DNA from: Litsea cubeba | Lineage: Eukaryota; Streptophyta; Magnoliopsida; Laurales; Lauraceae | Reading direction: 5' to 3' | DNA length: 64,000 bases | Assembly: GCA_012931725.1 (NCBI GenBank) | Contig: CM022949.1 | Location: forward strand, 11,754,928-11,818,927 | Part shown: piece after piece, positions 32,203 through 44,500 of the stretch | How the letters are laid out: every line of letters starts with the position of its first letter | Numbering within the stretch: the first letter of the stretch is position 1 | Made by a program: the position numbers and the translations under genes | The notes under the pieces: generated by a model | The model's input: the letters and a program-made list of their open reading frames with translations, nothing else | The model's database searches: none | Told to the model about the DNA's origin: nothing

Positions 32203-35200
32203 GGTGCTCTAGATAGTATTTCGGATTGTATAGTTTTTTATCATTATGTGGTAGTTTTCATGCATTATGATTTAGGAGAAACTTTTCATCTCATAGAGCG
32301 AATTTAGTTTGTAGGGGAGAGTATAATAAAGTTTCAATTAATAAAGAGAACTTTTACCACAATGCATGTAGAGGATGTTCAATTAGTCTGGAAGTTAGAG
32401 ATTCAGCAATTTTCTTTGTTTCGCTGGTTCCTATTAATAATCTGTTATTGACGATAATGCGAATCTAAAACCTGATAATTAAAGCTTTATCGAAAGGGAC
32501 TTGTATCAACTTTTTGTTTACTTTCTTGTTCTTTATATATATACATATATAATATAGATGATTGAACAAGATTCATAAATATGTTGGTGCTACAGGAAAG
32601 ATGCAGTCTGAAAATATGTGGCAGTCAAGATTCATGAATTTGTTCATGTCATTTTGTGACTGTTGACACAATCATAATTCAGCTCTCTTTTTTCTTCTTT
32701 CTTTCTTTCTTTCTTTCTTTCCTTTTTTTTTTTTTTTCAAAATGACTATATCTAAACCATATATATTGACCAAAACTGATTCTTCCAGTTAGAAATGTCT
32801 TAGTAATTTTTACCAATAAGGATATAATAAATGTATGTATGTATGTATAGGCTGTGCTTAGGTGCACACCCTCTCTGTTTGCACCTTGTGCAGATCCCAA
32901 TAAGGGCCAACGTGGGGCCACACCAATCATGGGGGAGGTGGGGAATAAAAAAATCTGATGGGTTTATGTTTGCAAAATTTTAACTCCATTAGATCATCAT
33001 AACCGCTTGTTCCATGACCCTCAAGTTGAATGGTTTTAGAAGGCATCATTTTTTTAGGATTTCAATCCAAAAGTGAGTAATTTTGTAGGAGGGTATGCAT
33101 CCAACTAATTTCGTTCACACATGGGTAGTATTTTATAGATGGCATCATTTCCATTAGGGCATGCAAGGCACATTTGTTGGTCACTCTACTACAACTCTAT
33201 TTTAGGGAGAACAAAAATAAGAATTCTTAGTTTTTCATTAATTCTGTACCATTCATATAATAGTTTTTAGGCTGATGAGTATCCCCGTGTTTGACCCAGC
33301 AGGACTAATCCCCCCAGGCACACGCATGAACCTGCAACACAAGTGAACCATTCATATCTAGTTATAATTATTTATTTTATGCAACAATTTTTGTTCCCTG
33401 TGCATTTATAAAGTGAAGCATATGAAAATGCTAGTGTTCCTCAAAAACATTTCCTTTGTATGGACATGTCAGCATGTCAAGTTTCCTAGCTTCTCCTGGA
33501 CACTTTATTCAAGTACAATAGGTCTGATTACATTGTTGAAAGCTAAACTGAATATTTTTAACACTAAGATTAAAATGAGTATTGTAACATCTGTTCTTGC
33601 TATAGGAAGAGGACATCCGCATGACACATCATAGAAAGTATTGCTCATACAGTGTTGATGTATGTTTTCGGTTTTTTGGTTAAAAAGATTTCTGTGCATT
33701 TGTGTGTGGTTGTGGGCGAACCTACCGTTCTTTCTTTCTTTTTTTGTTTGGGGGGTCCTCCGTGAATCACAGAAGAAATGTTTCAATTTGCTAGACAAAA
33801 GGAATTGGTGTGGTGAGAAGAGTATTCAAAGAGTTTTGAATTGTAAAAACTGAAAATGATGATCTTTTTTTTTTCAATGGACTTCATTCAAGTGTAGCCA
33901 TGGCGCACACCAGTGTCCCACTTGTCATTGAAACTCAATTGAAGATGGTTTGAGGATTGATAGATTCCGGTTGATTCAACAAACGTTTTTGAAGAAGGAT
34001 TTTTCTGTTGGTTGTTTCCTTTGATTTATTCTCTCTTCCCTTCTGCATGGTAGTGTACCTAGAGATTTGTATTAGAGAACATACAGCTACCTTTGTAATG
34101 TTTCTTTTTGGAAACAAAACCCAGGCCGATTAAAACAGAGCTGGTGATGTAGAGATATCCAATGGGGATGTTAATTTGATCAGAAACAAAGAAATATGGC
34201 TTCATCTGGTTCATTCCTTTTCTATAGAGTGATTGGTGATTATTTGTAGGACTTTTACTTATTCAGGATCAATGTTTTTCGTATGGCTTTCACAGTTTAT
34301 GTTGGTTGAAGTGGAAGTATCTGAATTGGTTTAGTGTAGAAAATAGGAACGGCATTGTATGGGATGCTTTTTTTTTTATCTGCTTTTCCTGCTCCAGGTT
34401 CACAGCTGTTCATTGTTTGGTGTGGCAATAAATGCAAGATGGCCCATGCTTTTGGGCAATAAGTTTATACAGGAATTAGCCTACTTGGTTTACAGTTCTC
34501 AAAACCCCACTTTTCAGTGGCCTGTTTGATATTCATTCCAATTGTTCCTTGGGAGTTCCTGTCAGAAATGTGGGAGGAGATAATGCATGAGTCCCGATTC
34601 GAATACAGAACTTGCCCTCAGGTAATTTTCTGGACAAACCCCAAATTTGCAGCACTCGAAATTCCACTGTGCTGGTGAACCAAACAGTCTCTAGGTTTCT
34701 TTAACAAGAGTCTCAATTAGGGTGGCGAAGAATGACTATTACATCCAAACATGACCTAATCATTTAAAGTAAGCAATTTTGCTCTACAATCCATGTCTGG
34801 TGTCCTTATCCCAGGGTGTTGTCGAAGTGAAGGCATCTGTCCATCTATCTATTTGTGCTTAGGCATCCGTCCATCTATCTATTTGTGCTTAGCTGTATTC
34901 TATTATGTCTTCTCTCTAATCCCCCACCATTGCCGACATTTGATTTGGCGAGATAGGAAATGTGCCATTAGTAGCAGCATCTTTTGACCCACACACATGC
35001 ATTAATCAATGTACATGCATGCACATATAACTAGGGTCTGTTTCTTAGTCTCTTAGAGCACTCATCTCACCTGATGGGCTACTTTTTCGTGACATGCATT
35101 TCTTGCCATCACTTTTGCTGTTATTTCTGGTTCTTGTCTGTTGTATTGGGGGTTGCCCCACAAGAGTATCATCGGGTCAAGCATTCCAACCATGTATGCA

Positions 35201-35610
35201 TCTGGTCAGACCTACCTGGATAGTAGGGGTAGGAAAGCGCTTGTGTCTGTATGCAGCCAGCCTCCGCCCCGCTCTCTCTTTCTTCCCCTTCTTTCTAGTG
35301 TGAGAGAGGAGGGCGTCCAATCCAAGAGAATGAGAACGATTACAAAAACATTCAAGCCCTCAAGCCAAGCCATCTATCAAAGACAAAGGAAGAAAGCACC
35401 AGAAGTCATCATAATCATAGCCAAAATACAAGGCCCACTAAATGCATTCAAGATGGGACCTGATCCCTCCAATATAAGAGCACTTTTATTTTTTTTGTGG
35501 ACCAGCAGTGCAAATTCTGAAGAATAAAAAAAAAAAAACTTAATTCATTTTCAAAGAAAGCACGCACAATCTTTTTAGTCGTCGTCGTCTTCTTCTTCTT
35601 CTTCGAGATT
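32203..35610. other. Intergenic DNA
   Basis: About 3.4 kb without a recognised gene. Microsatellites: TTTC/T-rich 32693-32738, ATGT at about 32832-32848, a 28-bp direct repeat containing CCATCTATCTATTTGTGCTT at about 34837-34890, and GTC/TTC runs at 35577-35605. The ORF at 35141-35527 shows no family features. Confidence 0.6.
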
Positions 35611-35615
35611 CGGTA

Positions 35616-36502
35616 TGTGGGTGCAGAAAATAATGACCCACAATAACTGGGGAGCCTTAGAGGACTTATCCAAGGTGGTGAAGATTAGGTACCGTCCGAA
35701 AGCCTAAAAGAGAAGAGCAAACGGTCAGAGGACCCTGGCCTGGGCGGCGCAAGGCTCTCCGATGCCAAAGTCAGTGAATGAACTGGAACAATGGAAGGAA
35801 AGGAAGAAGAGAGGCAGAGTAACGGCTCTGTGGGTTGAATTGTACGTACCTTGCTGGTGGTATGAGGCTCTATTTATAGAGGCTTGGGTCGTATCTTCGG
35901 ATGATATCCTGGCGTGGGTCCCATGACTCGACTGGAAGTCATGATCAGCCCACAAAGTAATTAATGCGGTCCAATCCAGCCCACTCTGCATTTAATGCCA
36001 GTCGGATCAGCCCACATCGCATTAAATGCGCGTCTTGTTGGGCCAGATTGTGTTGGACGCCTTTGACGGTTGGGGTACCATCGGATCCGCCCTCGGGCCT
36101 TGCCCTGATGTGGCTTCAGCCGCTGGATGCCGCCCTGTCAGTGATCTGGCGAAGATTGTGAACGGCTGGATGTCGCATCTGTCTCACTAGCTTGCGCCCC
36201 TATTCCTCCACGTGCCTGATGACGTGGGGGATGAGGGGTGCGAGTGGAGGCTCTTTCCTGCTTCGGCTTTCGTCCCGGCTCCTTTGGCCGAGGTGGAGCT
36301 TTCTGCCGAGGTGGGCACATGGAGTAGCCGAGCTCGGCGCTAGCGGTACGGACCTGCTTGACTTCGGCCGGACCCCCTGTCCTGGTAGCCGGGGTGAATC
36401 TGGTGCCACGTGGGCGGCACGCGGATGGCACGTGAGAATGCTTAGTCTCATCTGATGGCTGTGATTAGCGTAATCCTGGAGTTCTGGAAATCTCCCCACA
36501 CA
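35616..36502 (-). repeat. 3' LTR of the Tat element
   Basis: 887 bp; on the minus strand it runs TGTGTGGGGAG...CTGCACCCACA. The TATA region CTCTATTTATAGAG at 35869-35882 reads as CTCTATAAATAGAG on the minus strand, the element's promoter. Confidence 0.95.
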
Positions 36503-36519
36503 ATTGCCCCCTAGCTTTT
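36503..36519 (-). promoter_or_regulatory. Polypurine tract
   Basis: On the minus strand AAAAGCTAGGGGGCAAT directly precedes the 3' LTR, the plus-strand priming site and the usual Tat form (AGGGGGCAAT). Confidence 0.8.
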
Positions 36520-36772
36520 GACCTCTTAAGCATCCTAGCCTTTAGTGGTCGAAAGCTAGAAAATCCGTCTGGGGATGCGGCGATCATTGCCTGGTGTCGT
36601 TTCAACTTTTCTGAAGCAATAAATGCTCTGCCCTGTCTGTCATGGGGAGCGAGTCGACGGTTACACGCGTAGCCTCTTCACTGATTGCGTTGTCCCATTG
36701 ATGGGACGGGCACGGGCTGCGAAGTCCGTCTTTTCGAATTCGAAAGTGGTATTCAATCGTGGGTTCCCCTTC

Positions 36773-36783
36773 CATAAATAGGG
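36773..36783 (+). promoter_or_regulatory. TATA box of the antisense gene
   Basis: CATAAATAGGG on the plus strand lies about 230 bp upstream of the gene's ATG. It is followed by a leader with a CTGTAAGT donor (gt at about 36924) and a TTTTTAG acceptor (37004) just before the ATG, i.e. a 5' UTR intron of about 80 bp. The same arrangement survives in the copy at 22207. Confidence 0.6.
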
Positions 36784-37533
36784 TCGTCTTCTTCCTTTCT
36801 TGTTTCTGATTTCTTTTTGCCTTTGCCTTCACCTTTGATTTCTGCTCTGCTGCTCGAGATCTCTCTAGCGAGGACGACCGTAGGACGTGCCCGGATTTGT
36901 TCTTGAGTCGCCCCTTCGTCTCTGTAAGTTGCTTCGCGCCTCTGTCTAGTTTTTCTTGGGGTTTCGCGACTTCTAGGGTTTAACTTCGCTGTCACCCTTT
37001 TTAGGCATGGGCACCCCTAGGTTTGAGTTAGATACCGATGAGGGCATAGCCAGGTTTAGGGCCGCTTTCAACATTCCGGAGGGAGTCCTCCTCAAGCCGG
37101 CGGACCCCGTCGATTACGCCGCGCTTCGCTGGTCCTGTGGCTGGATGTCGTTCCCTCTGATCTCCGTGATCGAGGGCGGGGTCAGATTTCCTCTGCACCC
37201 CTTGCTTAGGGCCTGCCTTAGTGCCTGGTCTATTACCCCGTGCCAACTGATGCCCAATGGCTATAAGGTCATCAAGGGCACAGCGAAGCTGAATGAGATT
37301 TTGGGGACCAACCTGGGTGTCCATGATATCGAGGATACCTATGATATCTGCAAGGCTGGGGAAGAGAAATACTATCTCCGGGTGAAGCCGCAGCGAAGAG
37401 GCTTCGTCCTGACCTTGGAGGATTCGAGTAAGAATACCGAGGAAACTTTCTTCTGTGTGTCGGGGGACTAGGAGTTCGGCGCTGGCGAGAGCAGGAGGCT
37501 GATGGTCCCTCGTCGCCCCGGGACTGTCCCAAG

Positions 37534-37614
37534 TAAACACCGCTTCTTTTCTCTTACTCGAATTTGCTTGATCTCGATGATGCCGAGCTGACACTCTTAT
37601 TGTCTGTTGTGCAG
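37534..37614 (+). other. Intron 1 of the antisense gene (inferred)
   Basis: GTAAAC donor and TTGTGCAG acceptor flank 81 AT-richer bases. Joining the exons keeps a long frame that runs into the exon 2 ORF. Confidence 0.6.
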
Positions 37615-38552
37615 AGGCAGGCGCGAGGCGACGCCGAGCTGCGAGTGAAGGCTGGAGGAGGAACGTCGACGACATCAATAAGGTAGAAAGATACAAGGGG
37701 TACGAGACCAGGTCGGCTTGGAAGCTGCTCGGGTATACGCCGAGGTACCGTGGCCACTATAGGAGAACCGGAGTAGCCGAGGAGGACGAGGCGCATCCTG
37801 ATCGTCCTACCGTATCCGTTGCCGTGCTTGCCGGGATCTCTTTGACCGATCCTGCTGCGAGCCGAGCTGCGTCTGGCGCCGAGGCGTCCACCTCTAGTTC
37901 GGAGTTACCGAACCTGACGCAGATAGTGGACGCTTATTCATCCGATTGGGAAGAAGGTATGGAGGGAAGCTCAAGGGCGCCAGTTGTTAAGGATCTGGCG
38001 GCCAAGTTCAGGCGGGGGTCTTCCTCCTCTGCGACGCCATCATCTGCCAGTACCCGCGCCGCTTCAGGCTCGGGGGGTGCCGGCGCCACTTCTGCTCCTG
38101 CCCCTGCTCCGAGCGAGGGAGTGCGGCGACGCTCGCCGGAGCGCCCGAGGGAGGGGTCCCCGCCCAGGAAGAAGTCCAAGGCGGGGGAGAAGGACTCGGG
38201 GGCTGAACAGCCTCCGAAGGGTAAAACTCCTGTGCGGGCCCCCGGAGTCAAGGCTCCAGCTGAGAAGAATGCGCCGGCCAGCAAGTCGACTGGCGGGGCG
38301 GCCCGCGAGCTCACCATCTCGGTAGGGCAAGGGTCCGGATCGGCTTCCGGACCTCGAACTGCCCCAGCGCCATGGAGACCGAGGATGGAGACGCAACCCG
38401 GTAAGCCTTTGAACGTCGAGGACCGGCTGATGGGGAACACCGACGTCATCGGAGCTCTCGCCAAAGCCTGCGCTCTGCCGCGAGACATGGAAATGCACGA
38501 GACGTTCGATAACGAAAGCCTGATGGTCTCGGCGATCCGGGCTAACCTTCTG

Positions 38553-38627
38553 GTAAGTGTTCTCAGCGCTCTTCTTCAAGTGGTTTAGCTCGACTGCTCC
38601 TGTCTGATTTACTTTTTCCCCTTGTAG
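38553..38627 (+). other. Intron 2 of the antisense gene (inferred)
   Basis: GTAAGT donor and CCCTTGTAG acceptor bound 75 bases containing in-frame stops. Splicing between codons joins the helical block to the coiled coil. Confidence 0.65.
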
Positions 38628-39351
38628 AACGTGCAAAGGCTCCTGGCCGTGGTGGGGAGGAGTGACAGGAACGCTACGAGGGTCACTCAGCTGGAGTCTG
38701 AGAGGGAAAGGCTGAAGAAGGAGCTAGAAGGGCTGAGGAAGGGAATGGAAGGGCTGAAGAAGGCTAGCGCTGAAGAGACTTGCTCGGCTGGCGTCGGCTC
38801 TGGCTGATGTTGCCGAACTCACGTCGAAAGCTAATCAGCTGAAAGGCGAGGTCTGGGCGAAGAACAAGAGGACCGCCGAGCTGGAGTCGGAACTGGCCAG
38901 ATCGAAGTCTGAATCGGCGGCCGAGGGGATGAGGTTGCGCGGGGAAGTGCTGGCCGGGCGCGCTGAAATAGAGAAGTTGAAGATGGCGAACGCCGAGCTG
39001 GAAAAGGAGAAGGCCTCTCTTCTGTCCGAGGCCCAATCCGCTTTCCAGAATGGGGTGGACCATGCCTCAGAGCTGTATGTGAAACAGGTGGAGGAGATCA
39101 CCTCCATTCTGTTCGAGGAAGGATGCTTGGCCGCACTGAGGCGTGCGGGGGTTCCTGAAGACCACCCTGTCTATCGGGACTTACCGAAGTATTCGGACCC
39201 GGCTCCTGAGCCGAGCCCCACTCCTTTGGCCGAAAGCGCCCCAGTCGAGGCCCCTGCAGTCGTTCCCACTCCGGATGCTGCCCCAGCTGCCCCGGCCCCG
39301 AGCGACGCCCCGGTCGCCAGCGAGGCGCGGCCTCTTGTGCCCCTGCTTTGA

Positions 39352-39870
39352 GGCGCGGCCTCTTCTGCCCCTGCTTCGGGTGAGGTACCGGTCAAAGCCT
39401 CTTCTGCCGGCGACACTCCAAGCAAGGTTACGGTCGCGGCCGACGCTGCTGGTCCATCAGACACGGTGATCGACCTAGTGGAGTCGCCGAAGCCACAGTA
39501 GTCTTACCTTCCTTTTCTTGTAAATAGCTTTTGGGCTTATAGTACTCTTTGCTTTTAATGAAAAATTGGGCTTCTTTACTTGTGCATTTTTCTCTCTTTC
39601 GTTTCTGGGTGTGATATTGAATGCCTTTAATGTGATGCGTGACCCTAGAGAGAGTCGAACGGTCTTCATAGCTATCTGTGCCGATTCTCCGTATTCCGGA
39701 AACCATAAATAGCAGTAAGCATGGTGATAGGGCCGATGAGGGAAACGGGCGAACGTCTCCACGTGGCGCCATAGGGATCGCTGGTCAACAGACAGGAAGA
39801 CGTGCGTCCCATGTAATGCGTGGGAGACTTCGCCCCATAACTTCCTTCGGAGACTGAGCCCTTCTTATTC
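39352..39870 (+). other. Non-coding interval of the Tat element
   Basis: Tail and 3' end of the antisense gene. TTTTAATGAAAAATTG near 39556 is the best polyadenylation-like stretch. No further coding sequence recognised. Confidence 0.4.
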
Positions 39871-40600
39871 CTATAAGTAGGGGTGGTAGGCTCGCCATGG
39901 GAGAGGAAAAGAAAAGGAATTAGGATAGTTTAATTCACATAGACGTAGGAGCCATGTTCAGCAGACCTTCGGAAATATTCGATCCGGGGGGAACCCCTGC
40001 GCCTGAGGACGGCTCTCTCCGAGGGGGGAGGCCCGTCGTGGTCTGCGCGCTCTCTGAAGGAATTCCCCGTGGACCACGCGCTCTCTGAACGCAGGTTCAT
40101 GGCCAACCGTCCCTGGTCCGGTTGCAGGGGAGTCTTCTGCAACTGTGGGATGGTGGCGCCCTCTGCATCTGGCGGTCCTGCAGGGTCTTGCGTGACATCG
40201 CGCTCCCTGCGAGCCCCCTGCGGTATATCAGGACCGCGGAGCTGAGGGTGGGATTGAGGCCCGCTGGACCTGGGGGCTCTTCAAATTTTGGTCTCACTGA
40301 CCGGAGGGTGTTGAAGAGCTCAGCGAGGTCCAGGGCCTCCGAACTGGAGGGGTTCCTGAATGCTTTGGTCTGACCAACCAAAGCGTATTATAAAGCTCTG
40401 TGAAATTCATGATCCCTCAGAACCTCCAGGTAACGAACCGACGTCTTCGAACCTGCAGCCTGAAGAGTCGGTGAAGATCAGAGCCTCCCAGTCTTTATTC
40501 CATTTTTTATTTTTAGAGGACTGCGAGCCTCCTTTCTGTACTTTGTTTTCTTTTCTGTAACCTTTGTAATGAAGTAAGTACAATGAATAAAAAGGAAGAG
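39871..40600 (+). promoter_or_regulatory. Second plus-strand transcription unit of the Tat element (putative)
   Basis: CTATAAGTAGGGG at 39871-39883 is a good TATA box. About 80 bases on, an ATG (39954) opens a 44-codon ORF starting MFSRPSEIFDPGG. The unit then shows internally repeated GC-rich words (for example GCGCTCTCTGAA twice) and ends in an AT-rich stretch with AATGAATAAAAAGG at about 40580. TATA box, short ORF and poly(A)-like end make a small transcript plausible. No protein family is recognised. Confidence 0.35.
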
Positions 40601-40861
40601 TTTTGTGATCACTCAAACTGTGTACAGTGCTTTTGCATTCTTTTTACTTTCCTCGCACCGCTTTGTAACACTTGCATTTCTGTGCTGCTTTTTTGCACTT
40701 CAGTGCTTGCACTGCTCTTTCTTTCTTAGGAACTGACCTTGGCCGAAATGGCTGGCTTTGGCCGAGACGAACCGCCTTGGGCTTGAGCCGAAGTGGATCC
40801 AGAATCCCGCTGGTCTCGGCTGTGTGAGCATGAGTTCGGCAACGGTCTTTGAGGGGTGTAT
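40601..40861. other. Non-coding spacer of the Tat element
   Basis: Contains short repeats of TTGCACT and TTGGCCGA type, leading into the tandem array. Confidence 0.4.
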
Positions 40862-41462
40862 AAACCCGGACTTTAGGAAACGATCAGAGTGTTCGAACTC
40901 GAGGCCTTTTCCAGGGCGGTAGACCCAGGGCTTTAGGAAACGACTGAGTGTAGGAACTCGAAGCCTTTTCCAGGGCGGTAGACCTAGGGCTTTAGGAAAC
41001 GACTGAGTGTAGGAACTCGAAGCCTTTTCCAGGGCGGTAGACCCAGGGCTTTAGGAAACGACTGAGCATTCGAGCTCGAAGCCTTTTCCAGGGCGGTAGA
41101 CCCGGAGCTTTAGGAAACGACTGAGTGTAGGAACTCGAAGCCTTTTCCAGGGCGGTGGACCCAGGGCTTTAGGAAACAACTGAGTGTAGGAACTCGAAGC
41201 CTTTTCCAGGGCGGTAGACCCAGGGCTTTAGGAAACGACTGAGTGTAGGAACTCGAAGCCTTTTCCAGGGCGGTAGACCCGGAGCTTTAGGAAACGACTG
41301 AGTGTAGGAACTCGAAGCCTTTTCCAGGGCGGTGGACCCAGGGCTTTAGGAAATAACTGAGTGTAGGAACTCGAAGCCTTTTCCAGGGCGGTAGACCCAG
41401 GGCTTTAGGAAACGACTGAGTGTAGGAACTCGAAGCCTTTTCCAGGGCGGTAGACCCAGAGC
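40862..41462. repeat. 59-bp tandem array (about 10 copies) downstream of pol
   Basis: The unit contains GACCCAGGGCTTTAGGAAAC, GACTGAGTGTAGGAACTCG and AAGCCTTTTCCAGGGCGGTA. Most copies are identical or differ at one to three positions; the first unit is the most diverged. It lies in the untranslated part between pol and the antisense gene, where Tat/Ogre-type elements are known to carry variable tandem repeats that can seed satellites. Confidence 0.95.
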
Positions 41463-41536
41463 TGCCGGAGTCAGTCAAAGAGAGATGACAGATTTGATGA
41501 CAGGGCGAAAGCTGCTTTCATTAATTCTGAGATTCA

Positions 41537-44500
41537 TTACATCTTTAGAAATAGAACTTCTTTAAGTGGGATGCATTCCACGGCCTCGGGAGTGGCTTGC
41601 CCTCTAAGTCTTCGAGCTTGTAGGCTGATTTTCCTGCCAGTGAGACTACCCTGAACGGGCCATGCCAGTTCGGGGCCAGCTTCCCTTCGTTTGGTTCTGC
41701 CTGGCCAGCACGCTTGCGGATAGTCGGTCAGTCGCAGGGCTGCTGTTTCTCGGCGCTCGTCTGCCAGCTCCAGCTCCATTGCCAGGTTCGTCCTCATTTT
41801 CGGCCTTGGTCGACCAGCTCTGTCCTCAGGGTGGGAAGGCCGATTTCTAAAGGAATGACCGCCTCCATCCCGGAGGCAGAGAGAAAGGTGTCGCCGAGGT
41901 GGACCTCCTTGGAGTTGTTCTGTATGCCCATAGCACGCTCGGAAGCTCTTCTACCCATCTTCCCTTTGCCTTGTCCAGTCGCTTCTTCAGGCCGTCCAGG
42001 ATCACTTTGTTAGAGATTTCGGCCTGGCCATTACTCTGCGGATATGCCGGAGTGGAGTAATGGTTCCTGATACCGTGTTCTTGGCAGAAGTCTTTGAAGG
42101 ACTTGGAGTCGAACTGGGTCCCGTTGTCCGAAATCAGGGTCCTGGGGATGCCGAACCTCGTTAGGATGTTTTTCCAAACGAAGTTCCTGGAGTCCCTGTC
42201 CGTGATGGAGGACAACGGTTCAGCTTCTATCCATTTTGTGAAGTAGTCTGTAGTGACTATCAGCCATCTCTTGTTCCTTGGAGCTCGGTGAAGGGGCCCC
42301 ACAATGTCCATGCCCCATTGAGCGAAGGGCCATGGACTAGAGAGGGGACTCAGATCTTGCGCTGGCTGATGGAGAGAGTGGGAGAACTTCTGGCACTTCT
42401 CGCATTTCCTGGCGTACACCTGCGCGTCCTTCTGTATGTAGGGCCACCACTAACCCTGGCTTATAGCCCTGTAGGCCAGTGATCGACCTCCTATGTGACT
42501 GCCGCAGATTCCTTCGTGGATCTCATACAGGAAGTCGTCCACCTTGCTCGGGTGGACGCATTGGAGGTATGGACCTGTGAAGGATTTCCTGTAGAGTTTG
42601 CCTTCGGGAGAGAGCCAGAATCGAGCTGCCTTGAGTCTGATTCGGTGGGCTTCAGTCTTGTCCTCGGGGAGCTGATCGTCTTTCAAGTAAGCGATGATTG
42701 GGTCCATCAAGCTTGGGCCGAGGTCAGCACAGAGGACAAGCCGAGATGAATGGAGTTCTAAGCTTGACCTTGATATCGACCCAACCTCGACGGTCCTTTT
42801 CTTTCCGGCTTCGACAGCGGATGCTAGGCTGGCAAGCGCGTCAGCGTGCGTGTTGGTATCTCGGGATACTCGCCTGACCTCGGCTTTCTGGAAATGAGAC
42901 AGCAGTTTTTTCGCAAGGGCTAAGTAGGCCGCCATCCTGTCGTCCCTGGCCTGGTAGTCTCCAGCGAGCTGGCTAGTTACCAGTTGAGAATCGCTGAAGA
43001 TCACCAGGTGCTGGGCTCCGAGGATTTGGGCGCTGTTCAACCCTGCTATCAGCGCTTCATACTCTGCCTCATTGTTTGTTGCTTTGAAGTCCAAGGTGAA
43101 AGCCTGCTCTATGACCAGACCCTCTGGCGATTAGAGGACCATGCCGGCGCCAGCTCTCTTGGAGGTGGACGATCCGTCGACAAAGATCATCCATGCCGAG
43201 GCGGGAGACTGTTCGACCTCGGTCACTTCTGGCTCGTGCCCTGTGCCCCCCAGTGCCGTGCCGGGCTGGGTCGGAGCCGAGTTGGACGAGACGAACTCAA
43301 CGATGAAGTCTGCCAGAATCTGGGCGTTGATCGCAGTTCGGGGACGGTACTGTATATCATACTGCCCCAGCTCAACTGCCCACTTTGATATTCGCCCTGA
43401 AAAGTCAGCCTTCTTGAATATTGAACGGAGTGGATGCTCCGTGATCACCACAATGGTGTGGGATTGGAAATAATGGGAGAGCTTGCGGGAGGCACTGACG
43501 AGAGCCAACGCAAGCTTCTCCAATAGAAGATACCTGGTCTCGGCATCGAGCAGGGTCTTGCTCGTATAATAAATTGGTTTTTGAACTCCCTCGTCCTCCC
43601 TGATGAGGACGGAGCTTACTGCGTGATCCGAGACCGCAAGATATAAATACAAAACCTCCCCCCGAGTTGGGGTGGACAGTAAGGGTGGTGACATCAAATA
43701 GGTTTTGAGCGCGGCCAACGCCTGGTCGCACTCGGGAGTCCACTGGAATTTTAAAATTTTCTTTAGAAGCTGAAAGAAAGGCCTGCACTTATCTAATGAC
43801 CGGCTAATGAAGCGATTGAGTGCTGCAGCCATTCCTGTGAGCTTCTGGACTTCTTTCGTGGTAGAGGGGCTCAGAATGCCCTGGATCGCGGTGATCTGGT
43901 CTGGATTAGCCTCTATCCCCCTCCGCGTTACCAAACTGCCGAGGAACTTGCCAGAGGCTACGCCGAAGGCGCACTTGGAAGCATTTAACTTGAGCTTGTA
44001 TGCGCGAAGGATGTCGAAGACTTGGCCGAGATCCGCCAGGTGGTCGCTGGAGTGCACTGATTTGACGACCATGTCGTCGATGTACACCTCTACCGTTCGG
44101 CCGAGCTGAGCCTGGAACATCTTTGTCACGAGGCGCTGATAGGTCGCCCCCGCGTTCTTTAGCCCGAAGGGCATCACCTTGTAGCAGTAAGTGCCGCGGG
44201 GGGTTATGAATGACGTTTTCTCCTCGTCAGGCTCGTGTAGTGGAATCTGGTGGTTGCCTCTGTAGGCGTCGAGGAAGCTCATTCGGTCGTGGCCAGCGGT
44301 GGCGTCGATCAGTTGATCAATCTTCGGAAGGGGGAAACTATCTTTAGGGCAGGCCCTGTTCAAGTCTGTGAAATCCACGCACACCCTCCATTTACCGGTT
44401 TTCTTTTTAACCACCACCGTATTAGCCAGCCAGACCGGGTACTGGACTTCCAAAATGGCTCCTGCCTTCAGCAGTTTGTCGACCTCTTCGACGACCGCGT

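Larger units (their letters stand above)
37007..39351 (+). pseudogene. Antisense-strand Tat gene ('putative gypsy type transposon' family), broken
   Basis: Starts MGTPRFELDTDEG. Exon 1 holds a globular domain with GVRFPLHPLLRACLSAW and TPCQLMPNGYKVI, the signature of PF04195-like proteins carried by many Tat elements. An in-frame TAG at 37469-37471 breaks it where the family has Trp. Introns inferred from splice signals: 37534-37614 and 38553-38627 (GTAAGT...TTGTAG, phase 0). Exon 2 is a Ser/Ala/Pro-rich basic linker ending in a conserved helical block (LMGNTDVIGALAKACALPRD). Exon 3 is a long coiled coil (about 38640-39130) with a one-base frameshift near 38770, then a Pro/Ala tail. It opposes gag-pol and lies between pol and the 3' LTR. 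Its role in the element's life is unknown. Confidence 0.8.

Noticed and set aside
35141..35527. 128-codon ORF just left of the Tat element
   Set aside because: Composition is not protein-like across its length and it overlaps a second ORF on the same strand. No family was recognised.
37028..38636. Long minus-strand ORFs opposite the antisense gene
   Set aside because: They are shadow frames of GC-rich coding sequence, of low complexity (Ser/Arg/Pro), without family motifs. The plus strand carries the domain, splice sites and promoter.
40862..41462. CRISPR-like array
   Set aside because: Units are contiguous 59-bp tandem repeats without unique spacers, in a plant retrotransposon.
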